Source of the DNA: Aulostomus chinensis
Taxonomy: Eukaryota; Chordata; Actinopteri; Syngnathiformes; Aulostomidae
Assembly (NCBI GenBank): GCA_037954235.1
Contig: JBBMOA010000018.1
Span: 11,646,001 to 11,710,000, forward strand
Reading direction: 5' to 3'
DNA length: 64,000 nt
This document shows, in pieces, positions 35,245 through 44,631 of the stretch (position 1 is the first letter of the stretch; every line of letters begins with the position of its first letter). The notes under the pieces were generated by a model. That model ran no database searches and had not been told where the DNA came from. It saw only the letters and a program-made list of their open reading frames with translations. Position numbers and translations under genes: made by a program.

Positions 35245-36834
35245 ATATTCTTGTACCTGCTACATATTGAGGACTAGAATACATATTTAACCAACAGAGT
35301 GAGGACATTTTTGGAAAGTGGGGACATTTTATCCGGTCCTCAATTCTTCAAAGGGCCGTTTGAAGATCAAGACTTGGTTTTAGGGTCGAGGTTAGAATCA
35401 GGTTCTGGTTAGGTTTAGGGTCAAGGTTAGGGCCAGGCAGTCAGTTGAGATGATTAGGTTTAGGGTGAGGGGCTAGGGATTGTATTATGTCAATGAAAGT
35501 CCTCACAAAGATATAAGTACAAGGGTGTGTGGGTGTGTGAGTGAGTGAGTGCCTTCCATCCGTGTTATGGGGGGTAATGTGCTGGAAGAGTCAGAGGGAT
35601 TTTTAGAAAATTCCATCCCAGGCATGAAGTGTAACAATGTTGGGTCAGTAATACTGTTTGCAGTGCCTCATGGGATGAGTAGTTCCTTAACTTCGGGATA
35701 ATTGGGTACACAGTCTTCAGTTACTTCCTTGGTCTCAGTTAATCTGGGGTCTTTGGCCCAGAATCAGATCCATGCATCGGTTCGCTGGTTTGCTTGCCTC
35801 TTCTTTGAGATTCTAATGGAGGAAACCAGTGGGGATTTTCTAGTGGAAACAGCCATTCAAGTGTGCGGTCACTGTCAAGGTCTGCACTAAAGTGTTTGCC
35901 AACGCTGTCTTTTGAAGCAACAATGACATTTCCTCTACACAAGGTTGCTGTGGCAGTACTGGTGTATGATCAAATATTTCATCTATTCATGTTGACCTTC
36001 AATAACTCTTCTGTCATTCCCAATGAAGTCTTGATACTGAAAACTACCTGGAACACCCTTTTCTCTCACGCCTTTGTTTTCTTTCATCTGTCTATTCTTA
36101 TGAAGGAACCCGCTCTGACAACGACGGTCTCACGCAGGAACTCTTTCTACCTGACGGTGGCTCTTTCAGCAGGAGGCTGGGCCTGGGGCGACTTGTTCTG
36201 GGATGACGGGGACGGTCTCGACACCTTTGAAACTGGAGATTATTGTTATATTATCTTCATCGCTGGACAGGTAGGCAAGAAAACGGGAACGTGAGTTGGT
36301 AGTTGAGAAGTAATGGACTGTGTTGTGGTGCTTTACTTGATTGGATAGTGTTCTCTCATTAATGTATGAATAATACTTCAATATTACTTTGCAATTGATA
36401 TCCAATAATTAATTTAAAAATCTGCCTTCTCATGTCCAACTCACTGATTCAGTCCCAGGTTGTGAGTGACCCAGTCAAGCTGAACGACGCCCTGGATGGT
36501 TTGGTGCTCGGGGGGCTGCAGGTGTTTGGGGTGCCCTCCCCACCCCATTATGTATTTGCCAATGGGGAGAAAGTTAGAGATTTTATGTACTGTCCTGACA
36601 CAAAGGTTAGTTTTGTTCGACCAAGCACCAAGTTGACATCTGTCCTCCATCTCTACGACCTTTATGTATTTGTGCCTTAAAATCTACCCATTCTCTCTCC
36701 CTCTCTCTCGCTCTCTCTCTCTCTCTCCCTCCCTCCCTCCCTGTGTCTCTCATCTCTTTTTTCCACAGGTTTTGAAAGTGAGCAGCCTCTCCTTACCCAT
36801 GTCAGATGTGTTTACTATCCAGTGGGCTCTCTGA
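25571..36834 (+). CDS. gaa: Lysosomal acid alpha-glucosidase
   Basis: GH31 enzyme that hydrolyses alpha-1,4 and alpha-1,6 links of glycogen in lysosomes (loss causes Pompe disease in humans). Nineteen phase-consistent coding exons: 25571-26089, 27370-27521, 28135-28300, 28381-28477, 28591-28710, 29599-29717, 29938-30069, 30180-30290, 30371-30484, 31351-31435, 31631-31748, 32213-32346, 33205-33356, 33557-33705, 33904-34045, 34178-34276, 36106-36270, 36453-36605, 36769-36834. They encode 930 residues against 952 in human, which also has 19 coding exons. The N terminus has a hydrophobic signal segment (about 8-28), then a P-type trefoil (CSMSPESRFDC to PWCFYP). Catalytic motifs are intact: WNDLDY, WI/DMNEPSSF (nucleophile Asp, split by an intron), FVLSRSS, WTGDV (acid/base Asp) and FMRNHN. 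The start ATG is the first in frame and gives the signal sequence. One difference from human is Arg for Trp two residues after the acid/base Asp. Confidence 0.97.
25790..25950 (+). other. gaa: gaa trefoil (P-type) domain
   Basis: The segment contains C-x-FDC, RRECEERGCCYSP and PWCFYP, giving the six-cysteine pattern of trefoil domains, and it lies directly before the GH31 N-terminal beta domain as in human GAA. It is expected to help bind substrate or stabilise the enzyme. Confidence 0.9.
26090..27369 (+). other. gaa intron 1
   Basis: 1.28-kb intron. It contains one complete SINE-like insertion on the minus strand (26854-27219) and is otherwise AT-rich with no recognised feature. Confidence 0.75.
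26841..27232 (-). mobile_element. Full-length tRNA-derived SINE-like element with 13-bp target duplication
   Basis: The element (26854-27219) reads on the minus strand from GGCAGCACAGTGGTGCAGTGG (A-box-like) through GGTCCGAGTCC (B-box-like), the module TTCCTCCCACAGTCCAAAGAC, and CACTGGGATAGGATCCAGCC, to a GGATGGATGGAT tail. The same 13 bases AAAACAAGATTAT flank both ends (26841-26853 and 27220-27232), a clean retroposition footprint. It is non-coding and inside a gaa intron. Confidence 0.88.
27522..28134 (+). other. gaa intron 2
   Basis: About 0.6 kb, AT-rich. No feature recognised. Confidence 0.55.
28711..29598 (+). other. gaa intron 5
   Basis: About 0.9 kb between exons 28591-28710 and 29599-29717. 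Nothing is recognised beyond ordinary intron sequence. Confidence 0.5.
30485..31350 (+). other. gaa intron within the nucleophile motif
   Basis: About 0.87 kb, interrupting WI/DMNEP. No gene or clear repeat is recognised. Confidence 0.55.
31915..32125. repeat. Possible decayed DNA transposon remnant in a gaa intron
   Basis: Begins GGGGCCCTGTTTTAACCTGGCGC, which resembles the GGGCCCTATTTTAAC-type ends of dispersed fish elements, followed by about 200 bases of non-coding sequence before exon 32213. No matching inverted end was found, so this is tentative. Confidence 0.3.
32364..32735 (+). repeat. (GT)n-bounded repeat with telomere-like stretch, copy 1
   Basis: A (GT)n tract (32364-32430) is followed by GGACC and GGGGACC phrases, a GAGGTTGAGGTTAGG / GGTTAGGGTTAGG block, and GTCAATGGAATGTCC, then a second GT-rich tract to about 32735. 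The same order of modules occurs at 35213-35550, so both are copies of one dispersed family. It lies in a gaa intron. Confidence 0.75.
32736..33204 (+). other. Remainder of gaa intron before exon 33205
   Basis: AT-rich intron sequence ending in a pyrimidine tract with a run of seven C before the acceptor. No other feature. Confidence 0.5.
33772..33845. repeat. (TC)n microsatellite in a gaa intron
   Basis: CT/TC repeats with CCTG interruptions within the short intron between exons 33557-33705 and 33904-34045. They merge into the pyrimidine-rich region upstream of the acceptor. Confidence 0.9.
34277..36105 (+). other. gaa intron 16
   Basis: 1.83-kb intron. It contains the second (GT)n-bounded repeat (35213-35550). 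The rest is AT-rich with small open frames that have no recognised homology. Confidence 0.6.
35213..35550 (+). repeat. (GT)n-bounded repeat with telomere-like stretch, copy 2
   Basis: (GT)n at 35213-35242, then TTGAGGACTAGAAT, GTGGGGACATTTT, several GGTTAGG/GGTTTAGG phrases, TATTATGTCAATGAAAGTCC, and a GT/GAGT-rich end. It has the same modular order as 32364-32735 but is diverged, so they are two members of a family. Confidence 0.75.
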
Positions 36835-36979
36835 CACGCCGCCATTTTTCTTGTTGAACTGCACCAGCTCATTTACATGAGCCACCCTGACCTGCCAACG
36901 CCTCAATAAGCGACTTACATTTGCAGCACATGATATCAAACCAGAGGAATCATCATAACTTTCTGCTTCACTGACATCA

Positions 36980-36985
36980 AATAAA
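36980..36985 (+). promoter_or_regulatory. gaa: gaa poly(A) signal
   Basis: Canonical AATAAA 146 bases after the gaa stop codon, followed by a T-rich and TG-containing stretch. It is a good candidate for the main 3' end. Confidence 0.75.
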
Positions 36986-37068
36986 AATGGAATGTATTGT
37001 TTTTTTTTGTAAATAATGTTTTGTTTAAATTGTTGAAGAAATCATGACAAAAATTGCATTACTTCTGG

Positions 37069-37457
37069 TGCAATTCAGTGGTGCAATGGTCAGCACTGTC
37101 GCCTCACAGCAAGAAGATTCTGGGTTCAAGCCCCGGCTCCATCACAGGATCTTTCTGTGTGGAGTCTCCATGTTCTCCCTGTTCCTGTGTGGGTTCTCTC
37201 TGGTACTCCAGCTTCCTCCCACAGTCCAAAGACATCAAGAGAGGACGAGGCTGATTGATACTCTAAATTGACCGTAGGTGTGACAGTGAGTGTGAATGGT
37301 TGTCTGTCTCTATGTGTTGGCCCTGTGATGGACTGGTGACCTGTCCAGGGTGAACCCCGCCTCTCACCTGAAGGCTGCTGGGATAGGATCCAGCCCCCCC
37401 CCCCCCCCCCCGCAACCCTGAACAGGATCAGCAGAAGAAAATGGATAGATGCAATTC
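37069..37457 (+). mobile_element. Full-length tRNA-derived SINE-like element, plus strand
   Basis: Same family as 26854-27219, in the opposite orientation: head GTGGTGCAATGGTCAGCACTG, B-box-like GGTTCAAGCCC, middle TTCCTCCCACAGTCCAAAGAC, a C run, and tail AAATGGATAGATG. An 8-base TGCAATTC is repeated at 37069-37076 and 37450-37457 as the probable target duplication. It lies just beyond the gaa 3' end. Confidence 0.85.
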
Positions 37458-38340
37458 TCCCAACATGGATCAAATACAGTTTCCTGCTTTGAATTCATCT
37501 GAAATTACAATTTGTAATGTTTTGTATTCAAAATTAAAACTATTTCGAGTCAACAAGCTCAGAGAAAGGTAGCTCTTGACTTATTATTTCCACATTTGTG
37601 TGTGGATGTGTGTGAGTAGGATGAGACTTAAAAATGAGTAAGTTGCCCCATCATTGATCAACAAATACATCCAGGGTTCAACATTCATGAAAACTGTAAG
37701 TCAATGAAAATAAAAACAGCAATTTCCACATCTTGAAAAGTTTTAGGAAAAATAAAGCCTCAGTAATTTTTCCCGCTAATATACAATTACTGTGATGACT
37801 AAGAAATATCTCTAGAAATACCAGCTGTGACAGTCTTGGAAAAGTCAAGTTTATTGGTAAAAATCGGTATGAACCCTGTAAGTAATCTGATTTAAACAAG
37901 TAACTAAGCCATATTCATTATATTTTCACATTTTTAAAATCAAAATGATATTAAAACAGATTTCAAAGGTGAGTTCGAAGCTTTGTGATGGGATGCTCAG
38001 ATCTGATACTCAGATCAAGTGAGCGGTGTGTATGAGGGAGAGATGTGATTTATTTTAAGAAGACAGCTTCGATGGTTTTTAGAATGGCTCGCCATTTCCG
38101 TTTCGTTCTCCTGTTTTTTTAAACTGAAATGTAAAATTCCCTGTTCGTGCACCATTCCGGAAGCGGTGATTTTTTTTTGGGGGGGGGGGGGGGGTAGGTG
38201 CCGTCGAATCAAGTTAAACACACGTGTCTAAATTATTGTACGAACTGAGACAAGTTTCTCTGTAAATTAAAACATCCTTTGAATTAACAGCGCATTCGTC
38301 CAACGAGGGGATTTACTTTGAAAGTTACAACCGGAAGCTT
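37458..38340. other. Intergenic region between gaa and tbc1d16
   Basis: AT-rich, with a G run near 38180-38194. No gene recognised. Confidence 0.5.
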
Positions 38341-38563
38341 GACTTTTACTGGCGAAACAGCAGCAGTGAAACGTGTGGCGTCACTGTCGGAAAACAGTAG
38401 GATACAAACAAGACTACAGCCTCCAAATACCGAGTTAAACCCAGAAGAGAAGGGGTGAACGGGACCGGTACCCCTTGCACAGCCTCTGCCCTGCTTGCCC
38501 GACTGCCCGCCCGGTGATATGGATGTCCGTCACGGGCTGTAGGCTCCTGCGGCGGGACTGAAG
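38341..38563 (+). promoter_or_regulatory. tbc1d16: Probable promoter and non-coding exon 1 of tbc1d16
   Basis: GC and CpG density rises sharply here and stays high to about 39000. A strong donor GAAG/GTGAGC ends the putative exon at 38563. It holds an 8-codon upstream frame (ATG at 38519, TAG at 38540-38542). The transcription start is unknown, and assignment to tbc1d16 rests on position and strand. Confidence 0.6.
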
Positions 38564-41500
38564 GTGAGCGCTCCGCCGCTTGGCCCCCCCCGCTACATGC
38601 GGACTACTACTCATTCATTTCTCTTGATAAAAAACAGGTGTAAGCCGAGAATGATTCATTTCACCGGAATAACGTGTTGTGGTCTCGTTTTCGGCGGTTG
38701 TTCAACTTAAAAGTTGACCGCGGCCACCGTGATGTGATCTGTCGCCAGGGCTAGCCAGCTAAACTAAAATATTTATGTTCAGGATGTTCGAGATAGAGTT
38801 CCTGCTCGGGCCAGAACCTCTGTCAGCGTTCCACTACGGGCCTGTAGGCTGGTAGCACCGTGGTGGGAGCGCGAGCCCCGTCTCATCCCGTTACCCCTTC
38901 CTGGCAGGCGGATGAAGCCTGCCACGATAGCCGGTGGAGCCCCCCGGAGTCGTGGCACCCCTCGGCTGGACCGCTGCTACTTTCACCCGATCGGTGTAGT
39001 GCAGGGGCGGTGCTAGGATGAGACCTTTAGAGGGGGATTGGGACATTCATGTTGTACTGTGTAAAACTTTGCTGCTGCCCTGCTAAATCAACCATTCCAC
39101 TGGATAGAGACTGATATATTAATGTTATGATTAGGGCTGCCAATTCATTAAAAAAAACAAACTATTAAATAACATTGATTAAATCCAAATATGGGGACAG
39201 GGGGCAAGGGTGCCATTTATTTAATAAACAAAATTAAATGAATACATTTTCTTTATATGTTTGATAGATTTTTATACGTGCTGTTTTAATTTCTAAGAAA
39301 TAATACAATTTATTAGTGAGTTACACCACTTCAAAATAAGAATTTGCTGTTTGCAAAGCGAATCAACCTCCTTCACTGGAAAGAAGTTGCTGGCAAATTT
39401 GAGTATCGATCTGTAATGTGACGCTTTATTTTGAGTGAATTACCTTCTACAAAGCTCTGTCCGCTCAATTTCTTATTTATTTTTTTAACAGGAATATAAA
39501 AAAATCCCCTTTTTTTATTAAATAAATGATTTCATTGTTTTTCAGAGCTCATCAATAATATATTTAAAACAAATTTTATCTGCCTTTTATAAGTAGATTA
39601 TAAACATTCGAGGGATTGCGTTAGTGGACGTATACCACTTCATATCAAAAGCAGGGAATCAAATTGTATTGTTGGAGAATTTAATAGTAATGGTGGCAAA
39701 TATTTTATCGTTCAAAGAATGAGTAGAATATTTTATTGTAATTAAATTTGCAACTTAGGCTCGTTTGGTGGGACATTTGAAAATGGGAAAACGAGAGTGA
39801 TTGGTAGATCTGCCATGTTAAGATGTCACAGTCCGAACTACCCGCCACTACTGACAGTACTAAGAGACCTGAGAAGAGCTAACATCAGCTGATATATCGT
39901 CTGGAGAGATCTCCAAATACAAGGGCTTTTGTATCTTATTTGTCCTATTTTGAAAAATAATACTCCCTTTCATTATGTTTATTAGGGTTTCTTAGTGACA
40001 TAATAAAATTCAAGACTTCATCTAAAACAGAGACAGTCTGTATTCCTGCTCGCATCTTTTTATACAACAAACAAAGACTGAAATGTCTCCTTCTAACTAA
40101 GCCAGTATGCGGAGAGTCTTTCTGGACCGTCTCCTTCGAGCAGCTGCAGGCATCGGAGTGTCCCGATGAAAAGGAGTGTTCACTGTTGGCTCCTCCATTC
40201 AGATGTCAGCATGACAACTTAATGTCGCCCCCAAAGTGAGAAGCTGAGACGCTGGGAGCTTGTGGCCTCTACACTGGCTTTTAAATTCTTAGGTAAAGTT
40301 TTTATGGAAAAGTGGAATCCCATTTCCACTAGAAATATGTTTTAAAAAGAATCAGCCTCGATGTGGACACAAAAAAAAAACCCCAAAACAAAACAGAACA
40401 AATCCTTGGTAAGTCTAAGTTGTCAGATAAAAGTCATAATTATGAGATGGAAAATCATTATGTGGTAAAAAGTCAAAATTATGAATTAAAAGGTCAAAAA
40501 ATATGAGATCAAATGTCAAAAATATGAGGTAAAAGTCATCATGATGAGATGTGCGCATGAGCACCGCCTGAGCTTTCTTCTCCCTCCTGGGATGTCACCT
40601 TTACTGTTTCATAGTTGTGGCGGGGTTCACCCAGGACGGGTCTCCAGTCCGTCGCAGGGCCATCAGGAGCAATTAGGGGTTCAGTATCTTGCTCAAGGAC
40701 ACTTGGACATGGTCACCGGGGGAAGTGAGCGACCCTTCGGTGGCTATACGGCCACTCTACTTCTGAACCAAAACATTTTGTATTTTATCTCATAATTTTT
40801 TTGTAATTTACATCATTATTGCATTTTATCCAATAATTTGGATCTTGACCTCATTATTTTGACGTTTTCTCTCAATCAAGTTTTATTTCATTATTTTGAA
40901 TCTGTTTCTTAGAATTTGAACCTTTTTTATCTCATAACTATGTCAGTTCTCTCATCATTTTAACATTATATCTCATAATCAGGACATGATTAAGAATGAT
41001 TTTTAATCTCTTTTCTTTTTCCTTTTTTTTTTTTCCCCCCCCCCCAACCTGGCAGAAACAGGTTTCCATAATAAAGAGTTTGGGAGGAAAGTTGTGCGGA
41101 GTAGTGACTGATGAGGTGAAAGGCCAGAGACTAGAGAGGCGGCGAGAGGGCGCACTCAGCTGTTGACAGCATAAGAAAAAAAAGTAAAATGATAAGAAGT
41201 GAAAAGAACCTCGGGCTGGAAGAGCTTTATCAAACCGACCCCTGGCGACCCATAAACACCCGGCGCCCAAAATAACCCCGAGATAATAGACCGGCACTGA
41301 ATGTGTTATTTGCTGTTATATGAGATACAGTAGTGTGTCATGTATGAGATCCAGACCTGTTGTGTAACACCACATGAGCCCTTGCAGTGGTGGGTTAGTC
41401 AGCTTAGCAACTGCACGATATACATTATACATGTGGTACATTATTGATACGACTTGACAAATAATGAGCTTCTCCTCTAATCAAAATATCAGCTGATAAA

Positions 41501-44421
41501 ATTATTATTAGTGTGTGTCGTAGCCACTGTGCTAGTACCATGCACTTTGTTGTTTGTCTTGGTTGTTAGATTGGAATTGGACCCCACCATTTGACAAAAC
41601 AATCCATAGTTCCTGCAAATTTGGCCTTTTTCAAAGGTGTTTTTCTCCTCAGGTACACGTGTGACGTATTGTGCGCTATATTGCGACGCTGTCGTTAGCC
41701 AAAGGGTCGTCACATGAGTTACTTTACGACTCGCGCTCCTGCAGTGCTCTAATATAAATGTAATGTGATGGTGTGTGGGATTGAGGAACTGCAACTCAGC
41801 AGAAAAAAAAAAAAGCACTTTAAGTGGTGGAGTTTGACCAGTTTGACAACTTCTTCAAGGCTCTAATCTTTAGAATCAAGGAACAGACACAATGGTTCAC
41901 TTCCCACCGGCACGTCTCACATGAAGTGTGCAGAGGGAAAGTGGAAAATGGAGCATTTCCTGTAAGCACTTTAAAAAAATCCAGAGAAATTCAACAGGTC
42001 TCTAAATATGACAAAAAATAAAAGTTTTCGCTCAGGGGAAGTGTAAAAGTTGGGGTGTCCATTAAATGAGTTCACTTGTGTCTTGGGGGGGTGGGGGGGG
42101 AAGGAAAGTGGCGTTTGCGAATACCTGGAAAATATCACACGTTGGTTGTGTTTTCTTTTCCTTTGGATGGAAGCCTGATTACTGTGATCCGGGAATTCTG
42201 ATGAGCCGTTGAAGGTGTCAGGACCGCAGGATTTATTGGAAAACTTCAAAACTGGCGCTGAAAATATGATTTCCTTTGTGCAGCCTAATACGTTGATCAC
42301 ACTTTAACATGATAGTTTTTGTTAAATTTGTCAGTATCAGTAGGTTGAAATATTGAAACAGTGTGATTAAAAAAAAAAAAAGGAATTGGAATATACTGCT
42401 GTGTTTCTGCTACTGCACAACCCTAATGTGGTGCAGAGAAACTGAAAGGGTAGTACTTGAGAGCAGAGGGCAGTACTTGGTGAGAGATTTCACCATCTAG
42501 AGAGTTCAGAGGTAGAATTCCCAAGTAAAAGAAAGTGTAAGAAAATTCCGGTATCGACACATTCACCTAAATGTATCTTAGAATATATCTTTTTCGTTCA
42601 TAGGCGGGATCATTTCCAGTTCAACAATCAAACGGAATCATCTAAAAATACGGAGCACCTGTGTCCAAACCTCAAATGTATCAGTCAATCTTCTTTTTGT
42701 CGTTGTGAAATATTTATGACGTTTACTTTTTTTTTGTAACCATTTTGAAAATAAACTTCAGTTCACTGAATTATTGTAAACGAATGCAAGCGTTCAAAGT
42801 AAAAGTTTGAATATCTGCAGATACCTGACAGCCTGCAAGTCATGAATGGAATACCTGCCATCGGCCACGCTGAGGTAGCACTTGAACGATTTGACTGACA
42901 GAAAATGTAACATCTACAAAAAATAAGGATTAAATCAAAATGTTCCGCTTTGATAAATCCTTTATCAGGTAAACATGCCACTGCTTTCAGGTGTAAATTG
43001 AATAGATTTTTGAATTTTTAGACGATTGGTGGGAATTTTTAAATTTTACGGTTCACCGCTCCTCATAAATATCATCTACATCCTGAGAAATGTGTATTTA
43101 TCAAGGAACAGCAGCCCACCAGCACCAGAAGGCCAGCAGTAACTTCTCCTGGGTTCATGCCCTGATTTCGTGCCAGTAGGTTTCCTGTCTGGGTCTTGGC
43201 ATCAGGATGTGAGGTGCCTTCTTAATCAGGCAGAGGGAAACATGCGCCCGGAGGGAAAAAAAAGGGGAAACATTCCTCAGATGAGGGGGTGGGGGGGCAG
43301 ATACATGCCGGGATGTTCAAAGATAGAGACACACGTCTCCATCGAAAGAGACAGAGAGAGAGGGAATAAATCTGTCAGATTAAATAACAAAATTCTTCTC
43401 CAACAGGTTTCATGAATTGATTTATTGAGATGCCTTCCAGCCCATTGCGCTTTTGTAACATCAAAAGAGCAGTTTTGCCTTAAGTTTCTGTCATCATCAT
43501 CATCATCATCATCATCCTCACCGTCTCGCTGTTTCCGAGTTAGTGGCGTGACACTCTGATGCAGCCGACGGCATCTGTTGGCTACTGATATCGTCCCGGA
43601 ATTTCACACGGATGAAGTGGAGTGTGTTTGCACATGTCTATGTTAGCGTGTGTACATAAGTCTGCTTGTGTTGTTTACAAAAGGTGGGGACAACCTGAAG
43701 GTACACACTCGTGTAGTGCGCATACACACGCTGTGGATGTGGGTGTTGGTCATTGCAGGTGGAGGCACACAAGAGCTTTGCTGCGAGGACACCGCACCAG
43801 TTAGATGACCTTTTCGCTCACCTAGATAATAGAAATAATAATCTAGCCGCCAGAATTTGTTTTAACTCCTCCTAATATTAACTTTTTCATACAACTTGCA
43901 TTTATGTTAAACGTTTTGGCGGTGAACACAGAAGAGGGCAACAACAGCTGGATAACAGCTGTAACTACCGGATTTAATTATTTTCTTGAAATTTGAAGTT
44001 TGGAATGTGAGATACAGCTTTTCTTTGTGATTATAGAACGATCCTGCTGTGGTAACAGAACAAGAACATATTGGCGGTTGGGTTAAGTTCAGCCAAGGAA
44101 AGTGTGAACTTTGTCATTTTAAACAACCTTGCTGGCCTTTGGAGATTTGATTTCTGAGTTTACGAGGTTCAGTTGAACGCACGCACAAGTGTCACACACT
44201 TTTCTGTCTAAGAAGTGATTTTAGGTTTGTCGTGCTGTGACTTATAGACCAACCCACTTTTAGGTGCTGGTGTTAATTTCAGACCCTGTTCTGCAGTTAT
44301 TCCAAGCTCAAATGTAAGTGATGATCTGTGTATGGTTGTATGGCTCAGACATGTCCCACTGACCCTCGGATATTAAGCCACTCTCTCCTCCCAAATCCCC
44401 TTTGCTACTCCCATCTTTCAG
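38564..44421 (+). other. tbc1d16: tbc1d16 intron 1
   Basis: 5.9-kb intron. It begins in CpG-rich sequence, then becomes AT-rich. It holds an inverted-repeat element at 40430-40985, a (TCA)n microsatellite near 43490-43516, and poly-C/poly-G runs near 41033-41045 and 42087-42100. No internal gene is recognised. Confidence 0.6.
40430..40985. repeat. Inverted-repeat element of CATAATT-type units around a small core
   Basis: The left arm (about 40430-40550) repeats AAAAGTCATAATTATGAGAT-like units. The right arm (about 40780-40985) repeats their reverse complement (TTTTATCTCATAATTTTGAC-like). Between them is a GC-richer core with GTCGCAGGGCC and GCTCAAGGACACTTGGACATG, phrases that recur in fish interspersed repeats. 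No transposase. It could be a foldback or MITE-like element, or two degenerate minisatellites that happen to be inverted. Confidence 0.55.
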
Positions 44422-44631
44422 AGGATGGGCCCAGTGTCCCGGTTTCTGAGATGTCTCTGGGTCGGCTCCTGCGGCGTGCCTCCTCCAAGGCTTCCGACCT
44501 CCTGACCTTTAACCCCGGGGCGGCAGGCTCATCGTTGCGGTCAGGCCTGGATGGTGAAATCATCTTCTCCAAAAATAACGTTTGCGTACACCCTGCAGAG
44601 CCCCTGCCTGGCTTGGCAGAGCACCACCCAG
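44422..44631 (+). other. tbc1d16: tbc1d16 exon 2, start codon and overlapping upstream ORF
   Basis: The acceptor CTTTCAG precedes 44422. The main ATG at 44451 begins MSLGRLLRRASSKASDLL, almost identical to the human start. An upstream out-of-frame ATG at 44425 opens a 26-codon frame ending TGA at 44503-44505, thus overlapping the main start. Confidence 0.85.
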
